The position numbers and the translations under genes were made by a program. 64,000 bases of DNA from Filosporella fistucella (lineage: Eukaryota; Ascomycota; Leotiomycetes; Helotiales): the NCBI GenBank assembly GCA_030077755.1, contig JAQJZZ010000014.1, positions 1,116,001-1,180,000 on the forward strand. The letters are read 5' to 3'. A model generated the notes under the pieces. It worked only from the letters and a program-made list of their open reading frames with translations, had not been told where the DNA came from and did not search any database. The stretch's first letter is position 1. Every line of letters starts with the position of its first letter. Below, piece by piece: positions 46,537 to 58,803 of the stretch.

Positions 46537-47734
46537 TCGTGTGAAGGATACGGGGTGTACAAACAGCGATATGGAATTGTATAGAGTATCACACATTTGT
46601 CGATGACATGTATACTAGAATACACTTCTCTTGAGCAGAATGCTAGCAAGGGTCAGTTGATGGTCTGCCCTGATACGATTACTCTAGTTCCCAGTGATGG
46701 AAATGGATTCTGAAATACTTTACTTTCGGAAAGGTATGTTTCCGGCCACTTGACATGGCTGGCTTTGCTCAATTTATGCTAGTCAAAGGCATGTCCCCTT
46801 GTTGGAGCTAATGCTCTACTTCCTGGTTATAATAGAATTCTTGGAAACAAGCATTTAGGATTGCTTTGCATGCACTCCATAAGACACACACCTAGCAATT
46901 GTGAAGTGACAACGTAGGCTATTCACACTCTGTTGATATACTCATTTCATTGGATACAATGCCACTGGATTTTGCGTTTGATCATGTTTGGTTCATTTCA
47001 CGCTGCTACATTTAGACATGTAGGTTAAGGCGTTCTGTGATAGTATACTCCATTAGGAGTGCTTTCTTGCTCGGGCAAAGGAAAAATTAATCTGTCAAGG
47101 CCTACAAATTATTCCATTCGTATCATCTCGCTATGACCTAAGCTCAGAAGGCACATATATATCTGGACTGCTTATATACTATTACGTTCACGTCGTCCTT
47201 CTCTATTGTGTTAGTCAGAGGAAGCCCCGGTATTCTATATCATACCCGTTCACATCTTGCAATGTGCTATCTCACCTTGTCTGACTTTGTGACTCGACTC
47301 GCTACAACCATTTTCGTTCACATTTTCTGTACTCTCCATTCCGGTCACGCATGATCAACTGCCTTCCAGAATGATCCCTTCAATGACTCATGGTTCCTCC
47401 GGTCACGACTCGCGGAGAATGGGCTGCTATTTTGCTTATTTTTTTTTTTTTTTTTCATTCCGTTCACGCCCAGCCATGCAAGGCTATGATTGTCAACCCG
47501 ATTGATGTGCCTAGCCTTGTTTCTATGATATCGCCGAATCAAATCATGCAAACACAATCAGCCTCCTTCACCTCCTCAAATAAATAAAAAAAACTCTCTA
47601 CATCCTTCGGAGATCGCTCAAACATACATCCGAGTAGTCTATCAACGCCAACCAAGCTTTATCGCACAACCGAGGTCCACTGTGCTAAGATACCTTACCC
47701 CAGACTTTATCATCGAAATTACTTTCTTCTACAA
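46537..47734. other. intergenic, no gene recognised
   Basis: 1.2 kb, AT-rich, with MSS51 3' UTR on the left. A run of 17 T residues lies at 47439-47455, upstream of the TFC7-like start; poly(dT) tracts of this kind often mark nucleosome-depleted promoters. Confidence 0.5.
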
Positions 47735-49091
47735 ATGTCTCTCACTACTATTTATGTCACTCGACATGGTGTAAGTTCTTTCTTTTTTTGGACTTGGACT
47801 TGATCTAGATCTTTATTTTGAACTTCTCATGGAAACTCACCTCAAATGGCAACTCTTCCTCTACTCTGTGAAATTTACTAATGTGCGTCATTCTTGCAGT
47901 TCCGGAGCAATTGGGCAGTTGACCATCTGTCTGGCAAATATACCTCCATGATAAAGTCCCCGACCGGAATACCTAGCGATCCAGCTCTTGCCTCTCATGG
48001 GGTAGATCAAGCTCTGGAATTGGCAGAATTGCTCAAAAGTCTTGATCCTCCTATTGAGCGCTTCTATTCTTCCCCCTTTGTGAGTAATTCTCAATGCTTT
48101 CATTGTCTGTGCTATCACAGATATTCTCATACTTCTTACGAGCCATGGCTCAATCTTAATAGCCACAATTATTAAGATTCAATATTCCTCGTTTAGAATT
48201 CTCAAGACGGAGAATGACCAGATTGTTCTCACTTCCCTGATGGGGCGCTTGTTGAACGTGGCTTTCTCAAACGTTTATCTCCCTCGAGCAAGCACTAATT
48301 GTCCATAGTACCGCTGCATTCAAACCATCAACCCTTCTGTTGAATGTATAGCACAACTCTCACCAGATCCTGAGACTGGCAAGATCCGTTTGGAGAATGG
48401 GCTCGGAGAATTTTACGGCAAAGCCAGATTCGACCACCCCTCACCAGCCACAGTTGAAATGCTCAAGGGCTTCTATCCACGGGTTGACGACAAATATGAG
48501 CCATCCATTATCCCATCTACAGATGGTGAAACTATCGATGAGCTCCATGACCGGAATGCATATGCTCTTCACCGTGTCATCGAACAATGTGACAAGGAAG
48601 GTGTCAAAGCCATAGTCATCTGCACTCACGCTGCCTCCCTCATTGCCATCGCTCGGGCTTTGACCGGTCTTATGCCTGCAGAATTCAACGCTCATGACTT
48701 CAATTCCGCTACATGCTCCTTCTCAAGATTTGAGCGTCGCTCTGCAAAGGAGAATATCAATCCTAACGTCGATGTCAAGAGCTGGGAAGGTGTAGGAGCT
48801 CCTATTCCCTGCCTTGAATGGAGAAACGGTAAAGGCGTTGGAGGGGGCTGGAATTGTATTATCAGTGGTGACTGTTCTCATCTAGAGGGAGGCGAGGAGC
48901 GGAACTGGTAGGCTGAATTACTCTAATCTTGAATGGCCTAAGCTAAATCTCGCCACAGGTTTTTTGATACCGACGAAAAGTTCGAGCACAGCTTCAGTCA
49001 AGGTGGCTCTGCTGCCGGAAGTGATGCAAGCACTAGCGATACTACCTCAACTCCTAATTCACTTTTACCTCGCAGCCCATCTCGATTGTAA
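47735..49091 (+). CDS. Histidine-phosphatase-fold protein similar to the N-terminal half of Tfc7 (TFIIIC tau55)
   Basis: Exons 47735..47770, 47900..48079, 48309..48907 and 48959..49091; introns 129, 229 and 51 nt; 315 aa. The first exon encodes only MSLTTIYVTRHG; the RHG of the phosphoglycerate-mutase signature is therefore completed at the splice, followed by FRSNWAVD. Later family positions include LASHGVDQALELAELL, FYSSPFYRCIQT, GLGEFYG and the second catalytic-type His in VICTHAASLIAIARAL. The text is closest to the N-terminal half of yeast Tfc7, a TFIIIC subunit with a phosphatase fold. This protein is ~120 residues shorter than yeast Tfc7 and ends in a Ser-rich tail, so the TFIIIC-binding part is absent. 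Catalysis is possible since both His are present. Confidence 0.85.
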
Positions 49092-49414
49092 AGGCGGTGA
49101 GCTTGTAAGATAAGTCAGATGGTTTGTCCCCCTGGAGCATGGAGTCTAGAGGCTTTCTCCTAGATTTTGTTTCAGACAGATGCATGAATGTACGATAAGA
49201 CAGTACTCTGGTGTATTTCACCTCTAGAAATGCACGATGAAGGGGAGAGCTGGATACCTAAAGCAAGAAGTGCTCGATCAGATATTCTGAAGCAATAAAA
49301 ACTTCATATCAAAATTCTAAATGACTATGGCAGGGTGACCTCCCACTTTTATATCTAAGTTCAACGCCATGCCAGCTTAAAACAACCTCAAATCTGTGAA
49401 TAGGACAAAGAAAT
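49092..49414. other. convergent 3' region
   Basis: 323 bp between two stops; the AT-rich centre presumably holds poly(A) sites. Confidence 0.45.
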
Positions 49415-51107
49415 CTAAAATCCGGCAGGCTCTGGGGTTGTTGGGAAGGCGGGAACATCCATGTTACTGAGACACCCCTTCTTCCAGTGTGAAGGGGTAT
49501 ATTTGTCCACGATCCTCTTGAATTCTTCCTTTTATTGATCAGCATTGATTGTCGTCTCCTCTAACAACAATACTTACAAGAGTACAAAAGCTTGTATCAC
49601 CTTCCAAGTGTTTTCCACTTAGTTGGCAACCAGGAATTGACATCACACGATCATTGTATCTCATCCGGACGTAATAGCCGTCCAATTTCGATCGATCTGA
49701 TTCAGACAATTGTTCCACCTTCTTTCTGGCGATACCCGAAGCCTCCGCGTTGACTTTCTCTGCAACTGCAGACCCTCCACCAAAGATTCGGCCAAACCAA
49801 CCTTTCTCTGTATTTAAAGGCCCAGTAGGCGCTGGATTGACACCCTCCGAGACACTTTTCGCTGGCTTTGGAAGTTCTGATTTTCTGAAAAGCTCCAGAG
49901 CAATGTGAGATGTATATGGAGGCCATGGTTCTTTTTCGAAGGCTCCGAGAGAAGCTAGAATAGCTGCGAGAGTAGTGTCATGACACCCGCTGAGTGCCAA
50001 TTTGATAGCTTTTTGGCTGGTCTTCCCGCTTTTGCCTTCAATCTCAAAATGTCCATCGTTGGCATTATGCTCCACGCTGCCTACCATGCGCGCGACAACA
50101 TCACCCATTAAAGAACCAATACCCAGAGATCTATACTCAGTTGACTCTTGATATCCACTAAACCACTCCTCAACAGCAATTTTTTCAATAATCTTACGCC
50201 CTTTTTCATCGTAGAATTCTTTGGGTAGTCTGGTTTCTGGGCCATGCGCAAGAGTGGAGTTGACTGTGTCCATGATACCACTAAGACGGGGATGGGAATC
50301 AACGGCCACTTTGGAGCTTGACTCCGGCATCCATTTGCTGATCAACTTGTTTAAATAGGCCATGTCACTTGTATTATTATGTCGGTCTGCGGTACGTTGA
50401 GCAAAGGCTCGAGAAAGCTGGGCAAATCTTCTGCAATTTGAGTCATTCGGGAATAAGGTCTCATCCGCTGGTGCTCGCAATAGAATAGTAACAGGTGGGA
50501 AGGAGGCAGCTCGGGCTGTTGAGGGATACAGTCCCCAAAATGTCTGCTGGAGAGATTCGAGAGCTCGGGGGATTGGGGTCGCTCGGAGGCTGTCACATAT
50601 CCGAGTTAGTACTTTGGTCCAAATACAAAAAGTTCCTAAAAATGGAATTGATTTCGCAACATACTAAATCTCGTCGGCATTGTTGATCATAGGAGGCATG
50701 AATTGTAGCTGGTCCACGTAAAGATGTCTTAGTCTTCGTCCCAGATCCCATGTCGTCTGCCTTCCTTTATCTGTTAATTCGCCCAAATTACACACGGCAT
50801 CAACCTCCCCTCTTGGTCCACTTGCAAGGACTGGGCCGTCATCGCTGCCAAAAGTTTCCAGCCGTCTCCGCCATTGAAGTGGTGTCCAATTCTCTTCATT
50901 ACCTTCCATAGTTGCACTGACCATTTGCCTTGCGACCTTACAATAAGGCCAGAAAGGTTGTAACCCCGCATTTTGGAATCGTGCAGATACTGGTGATCTC
51001 TCCCCATGTCTAAGAAGGACTTGTACAAGTTGAAGTTCCAGCCCTTGAGGATATAAAGCCTTGAGTTCCTCTTGAGTGTAGGGCCCGCGAGGTTGAAGGG
51101 ACGTCAT
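49415..51107 (-). CDS. Histidine acid phosphatase (branch 2), ACP6-like, probably intracellular
   Basis: Exons (minus) 51107..50665, 50589..49578 and 49528..49415; introns 75 and 49 nt; 522 aa. The signature RHGxRxP is present in VLLRHGERSPVSARF and the partner HD motif in SGCHDTTLAAIL. A second conserved region is YLRATPIPRALESLQQTFWGL, completed across the first splice. No signal peptide is seen (MTSLQPRGPYTQEEL), unlike secreted phytases and PHO5-type enzymes, so a cytosolic or mitochondrial phosphomonoesterase similar to ACP6 is likely. The substrate is not evident. The last exon ends KKGCLSNMDVPAF ... PEPAGF. Diverges from the PPR gene (360 bp). Confidence 0.9.
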
Positions 51108-51467
51108 ACTGCCTGTGCGGTTGTGCCAATGAAGAGAAGGGGAAAAGAGTCTTGTGAAACGGATTAATCGGTTAGGTGAGGGTATATAAGTCGGGACCTA
51201 CGTAGGCAACTAAAGGGGAAAAGAGTTACGAGGGTAAGGTTCGATAACCGTTATTTGAGTAACCTGGGGAAACTTACCTGCACGATATGTCAGCGGCTTG
51301 CCGCGGTTTGCAGGGGTGAAGCTACCGTGGTGTGGCTGGTGGCCAGAACGAATCTCCAAAAAAAAGTACTCGTCGCCGTACCCCAAGTGACTTCAAGCCA
51401 CGACCCTCACTCAGCAACTTACAACCACAACGCATCCAGTCGTCGAGCAACGGGGAATTTGACGGGA
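51108..51467. promoter_or_regulatory. divergent upstream region acid phosphatase / PPR gene
   Basis: 360 bp between the two ATGs. The PPR frame is open upstream to 51255 but contains no ATG before 51468. Confidence 0.4.
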
Positions 51468-54089
51468 ATGAGTCTCTCTCACATATGCCTAGCATGCCGT
51501 CGAAAGCTACCCAAGCTCTTTTATGATCAGCCCTTTCAATGGCAAGCTCGAGCCACGTTCGTTTCTCTCAGCAACGTCAGTCGAAAGACCAAGAGGGACA
51601 CATCAATAGAGAACAACGACGTTTCGAATCTTGTGGGCGAAGACTCGACACAAGAAAGCAGATATGCCGCTGTTAGACCGCAGAGAAGGAGGGCACCTGC
51701 GCACCCGAGAAATGGAGATGCTGGAGATCAGTTGGAATCATTATTCGAAGAGACCCTTAAGTCGCGGCCTCCCTCTACTCCAAGCCCTGGGCCACCGGTC
51801 TCGGTCTCATCTCTGGAGTCCTACAAACATGCAGAAACTTTGAAGGAAATGCTAGCTGGTTCATATCCTCTCTCAGACTCATGGTATTATTTTGTAGAAC
51901 ACTTTGGTCCAGACTCTGCGAGCTTCAAGGCGAGAGATAAGAAGCCACAACCTTCATACCTGAATAGAACAGCGAATGAATTATTACGGAGGCTCATTCA
52001 TACAATGGAGCACGATAGTATTCCTCCGTCCTTCCCCAAAGTCACCGATATTTCGAGGGTGTGCTATCAATTAGGTCTTCTACGTGGATCTGAATGGGTT
52101 AACATGGTGAATTTTCTACTTCAAGAAATATGCAAAGTCCGGGAGCAGCCTGCGAAAGACTCTGCGTATGAAAAAGAACTTATTTTGGATCTCGTTGGTG
52201 CTTGGAATGTTGTCTGTCGTACCATTGGAAGCGGTCAACCGCCTGACTACAGTAACTCGTTCGACTGGTCAAACCTTCCATTCATTGCAAGAGAAGATGC
52301 AGTGCAAGTGAACTCTCAGCGAGGTACCGATTTTATGTTTGGCCTCCTTGTTCCCGCTTTCTCAGTCCGACATTTGAGGCCTATGCCTATCATTGCTCTT
52401 GCTACATTCGAAGTTCTTGCGGGCGATAAATTTATCGACCATCAGTCAATAGATTGTGCCCCTCTGATTTCAACGTTGGGCAATGTGATAGGTGTTTCCG
52501 GAATCGACATAGCATCATCGTACGACATATGTCAAGAATTAGGCACTGGTTATGTAGCTACCTTTGTCAAGACGAATTGGGCTGCCATCAAAAATAGGGC
52601 CAGTCTTATGCCAGCCATCGGAAGTACAGGACAGACTGGGAAAGCCTTCAAAATGAACAGAGCCAAGCCGAAGACGGAAATACCTGATATGAAGCTCAGT
52701 TTCATTTCGAAAAGGCTCCACGATGCATTTAAAACACGAAATCTCCACGAAATTGACTCGCTATGGGCGGATGTGACTCAATGGCCAGTTCATGACTCCA
52801 AACGACGCCCGGAAACCGAAAGTGAGATATCGAGCAATCGAGGAACTCTCTCAGACAAGTTATGCAACAACTTTATCTTGACATATATGGGGATCCGGCA
52901 ACCCAGCCGTGCAATTGACGTTTGGAATTTTATGATACAAGCCGGTCTGACCCCAACTCTACAGACTTGGGATGCCATGCTGTCTGGCTGTAAAGCCGCG
53001 AAGGATACAAAGGCTTTGGAAGAGGTGTGGAACAAGATGCAATTACTCGGAATTCAGCCAGATGTTCACATATGGACAACACGAATTAGTGGACTCATGG
53101 CATGTAAAAGCCACAATCAGGCGATACAAGCCCTTGACGAAATGGGTCGGCTTTGGTTACAAGCAGCGAAGCATGCCAATCCCAATATGGCATTGCCACA
53201 ACTGCAGAAGCTGGACAGCGTTGATGGCGCCGTTAAGCCTGCCATAGAAACTATCAATGCTATCGTGGTCGGACTTCTACGCCTTCATCGAGAAAAAGAT
53301 GTACAAAAAGTGCTCTCTTGGGCCGCCACATACGACATCAAGCCAGATATCATAACTTTTAACACCCTTTTGCGACCGCTCATTCGTGATAACCGTTCAG
53401 AGGAGGCAAAGCAACTACTGAAGCAGATGCAGACTTTGGGTGTCCAAGCTGATGTTGCAACTTTCACCACTATTCTTGAAGAGACATTACGACACACAGA
53501 CATGTATACACCAGAGGAGCTGAAAGAAATCGTCAATAGCATATTCTCAGAAATGCAAGAAGCGGGAGTACAGCCTAACATGCACACATATGCCAAGATC
53601 ATCTATCAATTGCTTAGCAACTCAGAAGGGGGAATCTCCATGGTCAATGCTGTATTGGAAAGGATATTAGCGCAAAATTTGGAACCTTCCCCTCAAATAT
53701 ACACCATGATCGTCGAGCACTTCTTCAATCAGAATCCCCCGGACCTGGATGCCGTACGGAACCTCACAGAGCGAGTGTCCTCTGTAGTCGGATCTGCCGA
53801 CAACATCTTCTGGGATCGACTTATTGAAGGGTACGCACGAGTTAGAGAGACCGGACTAGCCCTTCGGATTCTGGGGAAAGTTCAGAAAACAAAGAGCAGA
53901 GTCGGGTGGCTCTCATTGCGAACACTATTGCTAGCTTTGCATGCAAACCAGGAATATGAATTGGCGAAGACTTTAGTGGATAATGCTATAATGGACAGCG
54001 GTGGACCTTTACACGAAGATGAGAAAGGGGCCGAGGGGCAGCACAAATTCTGGGCCTCGGCAAAAGATCTAGGTCTTCTTAGAAAGTAA
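51468..54089 (+). CDS. Mitochondrial pentatricopeptide-repeat (PPR) protein
   Basis: Intronless, 873 aa from the first in-frame ATG. The N-terminus is basic with Cys and aromatic residues (SHICLACRRKLPKLFYDQ, ATFVSLSNVSRKTKR), as in mitochondrial presequences. From residue ~480 typical 35-residue PPR units are readable: AIDVWNFMIQAGLTPTLQTW then ALEEVWNKMQLLGIQPDVHIW, VQKVLSWAATYDIKPDIITF, AKQLLKQMQTLGVQADVATF, and SIFSEMQEAGVQPNMHTYAK. PPR arrays bind single-stranded organellar RNA sequence-specifically. In Pezizomycotina such proteins control processing or translation of mitochondrial mRNAs (for example N. crassa cya-5). Which transcript it serves cannot be told. Absence of introns in an intron-rich neighbourhood is notable but common for PPR genes. 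Confidence 0.88.
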   Translation: MSLSHICLACRRKLPKLFYDQPFQWQARATFVSLSNVSRKTKRDTSIENNDVSNLVGEDSTQESRYAAVRPQRRRAPAHPRNGDAGDQLESLFEETLKSRPPSTPSPGPPVSVSSLESYKHAETLKEMLAGSYPLSDSWYYFVEHFGPDSASFKARDKKPQPSYLNRTANELLRRLIHTMEHDSIPPSFPKVTDISRVCYQLGLLRGSEWVNMVNFLLQEICKVREQPAKDSAYEKELILDLVGAWNVVCRTIGSGQPPDYSNSFDWSNLPFIAREDAVQVNSQRGTDFMFGLLVPAFSVRHLRPMPIIALATFEVLAGDKFIDHQSIDCAPLISTLGNVIGVSGIDIASSYDICQELGTGYVATFVKTNWAAIKNRASLMPAIGSTGQTGKAFKMNRAKPKTEIPDMKLSFISKRLHDAFKTRNLHEIDSLWADVTQWPVHDSKRRPETESEISSNRGTLSDKLCNNFILTYMGIRQPSRAIDVWNFMIQAGLTPTLQTWDAMLSGCKAAKDTKALEEVWNKMQLLGIQPDVHIWTTRISGLMACKSHNQAIQALDEMGRLWLQAAKHANPNMALPQLQKLDSVDGAVKPAIETINAIVVGLLRLHREKDVQKVLSWAATYDIKPDIITFNTLLRPLIRDNRSEEAKQLLKQMQTLGVQADVATFTTILEETLRHTDMYTPEELKEIVNSIFSEMQEAGVQPNMHTYAKIIYQLLSNSEGGISMVNAVLERILAQNLEPSPQIYTMIVEHFFNQNPPDLDAVRNLTERVSSVVGSADNIFWDRLIEGYARVRETGLALRILGKVQKTKSRVGWLSLRTLLLALHANQEYELAKTLVDNAIMDSGGPLHEDEKGAEGQHKFWASAKDLGLLRK

Positions 54090-54368
54090 GGGTGAAATAT
54101 GGTGAAGACTTACTATTGTGATATAGCTTGTACTTATAGAGAGATACCTGTTCATAGGGAACAACTGTTTACGTGCTCACGTGGTGGGCTCAGTAGTTTA
54201 CACTGAATCATGATTATTTAATATATCGTACACAGCAGAACCGTCATCATCATTGACATGAAGGTGTACAAGTATGTCTATCCTGACATACAAAACCCAC
54301 CCCTATCAAATTCCAACCATCCTGGGTATGCGATAATCAAGAACGCCTATTCTAGAAACAAAACATTA

Positions 54369-55425
54369 TCATGGGCCTTGGTCCATAGGATCTCCTTCAC
54401 CTAGCATTCCCACTACTCTTTCCAAGTCTTCGACTTCTCCCTTTCCCAATTTCCTCCCATCGCCCTGCCACTCTCCATCTCTTACTCCCCCTTGCTCACC
54501 CAATTCCAGTCCTCTTACATTTTCCAAATGTCGCCGCGTCTCTCTCTCTACGAATTCTAGTCTTTCCCTCCTCCAGCTCTTCTGATCTTCTCCAACTAGG
54601 CCCTCATTCCCATCTCCATTCGCCAATGTATCCATCCTTGGCTCTAGATCCTGTAGTAAGCTCTTCAGAGCTGGTATTTGAGACAGCGCAAATTTCGTAG
54701 TGGTAGTAACAGGGTGTGCTACATCTCCAGTCAAACCACCCTTATTCTGCAAGAAAACGAATGCAGGCTGTGTTTCCTGCCCTTCCGTATCTGGCTCTTG
54801 CTTCGTCCCAGTATTCAAGAGGAGAGCTTTCAGTTCTCTGATAGTCGCCTCATTCCTAGCACTCTCAGCCCTGAGCAAGGCCTGCAGTTTCTGCGTCTCC
54901 CTCAACTTCTTCCTTTGCAAAGTGACACTTTCAGTATTCGGCGTGTCTTTATCTTGATTGATATCCAGTCCCTCGTAGTGGCTCAATCGTACCCAATCCC
55001 TCACCTCCGCTGGGACGCTCAACAAGCTTCTCAGAGCGACAATCTCAAGTTTGTCGAAATTCTTGTCTATCTTGGTCTCGAGTAGTGTCTCTAATTGATG
55101 TACTCCATTTTCTATTTCGTGTTTCGCTGTCGTGTTTATGGCTCTTGCGGCTTCTTCTGCGGCGGCGTTCGTGGGGGCAGGGATTCTAAATCCAAGATCT
55201 GAAGGGTTTGCTGCGAGAAGACCTTTTTCGACAGCCTCTGTGGCGCGGAAGCTGAGGATATTAATGGAGTTGATGATGTCGTCAATCAATGCCTGAAAAA
55301 TGGTTAGATGGTCTTGTTAATGATCTGAGGAGACTTACTGCAGGGCGGTATGTGAGGTGTTCTGTCATCAATGTGACATCTGGATTACCACGGGCGCTCG
55401 TCTTGGGGGGATTCGTTGAATCCAT
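54369..55425 (-). CDS. MTW1: Kinetochore MIND/Mis12 complex subunit Mtw1
   Basis: Exons (minus) 55425..55339 and 55292..54369, 46-nt intron, 336 aa. The head helix of the family is formed at the splice: MTEHLTYRPA joined to ALIDDIINSINILSFRATEA. Heptad-rich helices follow (HQLETLLETKIDKNFDKLE, then the LRETQKLQALLRAE coiled coil), with the conserved WVRLSHYEGLD between. The C-terminus is acidic and Gly/Glu-rich. Mtw1/Mis12 pairs with Nnf1 in the MIND complex, binding CENP-C at the inner kinetochore and handing on to Ndc80 and Spc105. Converges on the PPR gene. Confidence 0.93.
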
Positions 55426-58400
55426 TATTAGAAGATTTGTGCTAGGATTTCACATTGCTGAAGTTGATTTGGAGATGTTGATATTTACTTTGGTGGGGGG
55501 ACGCGATGAGCAGGGGTCTGTGACTAGCGCGTTCAATTTCGACACCCTGTCTCGAGTCTCGAGTTCTAGCCATTATCAGTACCGCTCTATATATTATACG
55601 CCGTTGAAATTATATTTACAGGAGGTAAAATAATATACAAAAGCATAAATTCCTCAATTGCACTCATGTCTCAATTCCAGACTTCACTTCCAAGGATTCC
55701 ACACATCACACGGGAATATACGATGTGCTCGAGAGTATGTTTCAAACACCTGAAACGAGGAAACGAAAACCGAGAATCGACAAGATCGATGAACACTACC
55801 AGGATTAAAGGAACATCACTAGGATCGGGAGAATCTTATGATCGTCTACACGAATAGCATGCAGACTCCTGTCTCACATCTTAACTTCCTTTCATCCACC
55901 ACCCGGCTGGGTACCGATGGCGAAGTCTTGAAACCTCTCGTTAGTACTCACCGAGGCTGACAGGAGGTCACCACTCTGATGCAAAGACACTTCGGTTCCC
56001 CTGAATGCCGACTCCTGCATTGGACCTCATGTTGGAAACCCGACTTATTGTGCCGCTCCCAAATTGAAGGTCGGATACCGGAAAGAGTGGCTGTGAGATA
56101 CACTATGCTGAGGACAAGTTGGCAGAAGTGCTCGTATAACTTGTCCTGTGATGCTTGAGCCCAGAGTTCACACGTTTTGGTACATGCCCTGCTTGCCCGG
56201 CAAGTGTCATGGCAAGATTACCAGTCCTACGGGTCGTAACGGGCATCGGCACGTCGTCACGGCTGGAATTGCTTGGACCCCTTTCAATTTGCTTCTTTCT
56301 TTCAATTCAAGTCGAGGCCGCAGACGGCACATTCTACTTGGGAGTTGAATATAATGGCGTTCTAACGGAAACGATCCCAATTAGCTTTGGCACAACCTTC
56401 AATGAAGTAATTGCTTCGGCGGGAAATCCCTCACGATTTTGTTTCCAAAGTTCTCTGTTCATTGATCAAAACCAACCTTTGCGTGTGGTACTGTCAGGAG
56501 GGACTTAGCTTAGGATCATTGACAAGATCATACCTGTGTTAGAGAAGAAAGGTCTTCATGGTATCTGTTTTGCGTTGCTGTCACCCACGCCGTTTTCAGT
56601 GGGCTTAACTATCAAGCTGTGCCTCAATTCCAGAGCATTGAAGTACAGCCTGTTGACTTGGCTTCAAGGCTAAGACAGTCTCATTGCCTCGTGTAGCTAC
56701 TTTTGGAGTCCTACAACGTCCCACAAAGATGCCAGTGCAAACGGCGTATTGCACACGTAGACGGCGTCGCAATCGTCTCAAGGATTGAAATCTTTAGACG
56801 AAGATCATCACCAGGCCATTGTTGTTGCTCAAACCCCATCTGGAGTAAGCACCTACAACGAGAATCCTTCAGGCATATTGGTCTCTTGGACAATTACTTG
56901 GCTTCTTGATAGTGTCAGAGAGTAGAGTGAGATTATAGCGCAAGTGAAGAGGTTCGAGTCAAGAGTAATCAAATATTAGACGATTTTGGAAAGTCTCATA
57001 CTTTTATTACCCGTGGGAATATTGGGACTTGATCAAATTCCAGTCTCGGTACGTAATTGATCTTGGCAGAATCAAGTTGACAACTTTGGACATTTGATTC
57101 TTCTCTGAACATGGCGAGAATGAATTCATGATCATCGATAAAAGTAGAAAGACCCCATCAACCCCTCCGAAACGGCGGTCAACTATCGAACCTACTGGAA
57201 TTAAATCTTTCGGAAGTGACGGTACACGTGTATACATAGTGCCTCAAAATTCCTCCCTCAAAAGTAGCTAGTCTGAATTTTCCATCTCCTAGGGTTCTTC
57301 TGAGAGGCGGATCTACTTCGTAGGTTCTCTATAGGAACCTCATTTTCCCCATTCATACCAGATACCAGATACCAAGGATGTCTCTATATCCTAAACCCAT
57401 TCCTCTTCCAATCATCAACCTACTTTCCGTACTAGGTAATTGGTGATATTCAATTATCCTCGAAACAACCACATTTAGCCAACTCCATCCACATGACCTA
57501 TTTGCTTTCCATCGGCATGATCGCCAGCAGTCTAATATATACCCCAAATATCCATCTTCCACTCCGTCTCCCCTCCCATTTTTCCCATTCATAACTTTGG
57601 CTCCAAGTCCAAGCTCTCACATCAAAGGATTCCACAGCAAAGATTCCACAACAAAGATTCCAAACCAAAAAGTCTACCACATCAATGATTCCAAACCCAA
57701 CAACCATAGCCCCTAAATCCAACTCTTCCCCCTCGCTTAACCCCAACACCCCAAGCTAACCAGCCACCGTTTGATCACCTCCACCCCTGCTCGTCACCAC
57801 CTGCATCCCCGACCGTGACCCAACATAAGCTTATCCCGTGCACGCGTTTCACATCCAGGTCGCCACTACCACTCCATCTTATCTCTTCGCTTGCGTGCTG
57901 TACAGTACAGTACTGTCCTGTAGGTCTGTGGTGTGAGTTCTAGACATTCTGCATGTAAAATGTATGAAGTAGATGAATTACTGCGAGTGAAGAGGATAGG
58001 AGAGGAGAGGATGACAGTGGCGACCACAATCACATGTTCACGGCTAAGTATAAAGGAGGAGTGAAAAGTTTCATGTGGTGACATTGAGTATCAGTATCAT
58101 TGAGCGTTGGTTGTCTGCAATAGCGTGACATCAGTGACGTGTCTAAGTATCATGGAATGTCATTTTACTCTCTACTTCTATTCCGTCGTAAAAGGATCCC
58201 CATCTAGATGAGTGTTGGGTATCAATTATCAAGGAAGTACCAAGATGCGTTGTGATAAGACTAGAATAAACTCTGAAAATCAAGTGTCTTCCAAAGCTTA
58301 ATCCAATGCCTTGCCTTCTCTGCACCGACTACGCGAACTTGATACCAACAAACCTAAACCTAAACTCAAACTCGATACGGAACATTAGTGGCGAAGTATG

Positions 58401-58803
58401 TTGGAACCACTCACACATCACAGCACCACATCAAAGATTTAAAACTCCATTCAAGAACCGGATGCGAAGGGTTCGGAAAGAATGTGTTTTTCATGCATTA
58501 AGTATCCTACTATAACCCAGCACATGGCCTGCCCTCTTGCCACTAAGCCCTGCATCGATCCCAATCCGATCAAATAATCCTAGTCTACCGTATCCTAATC
58601 CCATTCCCAATCCAATTATGACTTTTTGATGCTCCCAACTGTGGCCTGTTGAGAGGGAGGGAAAGTGGTAAATATGTACTCCTTAAACAGTCCGGTTATC
58701 CATCCTTCTGTATACAGGAGCTCCGGGACGCCTCGTCAGAGACTGAAGCGTCTGGGAAGTGAAGTGAATCTCGTGTCTATATCGCTAATTCTTGGAATGG
58801 TGT
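55426..58803. other. gene-poor region of 3.4 kb with one possible relic
   Basis: No intact gene. Around 56290-56510 a plus-strand frame reads ADGTFYLGVEYNGVLTE and FCFQSSLFIDQNQPLRVVL; at 56698-56935 another frame reads YFWSPTTSHKDASANGVLHT, then a stop, then AIVVAQTPSGVSTYNENPSG. These could be pieces of a decayed gene. Imperfect short repeats of AAAGATTCCA(A/C)A occur at 57615-57675. Confidence 0.4.

Noticed and set aside
51255..51467. Upstream 71-codon extension of the PPR frame
   Set aside because: It has no ATG; the first ATG at 51468 opens a typical mitochondrial presequence.
56945..56965. GGTTCGAGTC, resembling a tRNA B box
   Set aside because: No matching A box or cloverleaf in the preceding 60-90 nt.
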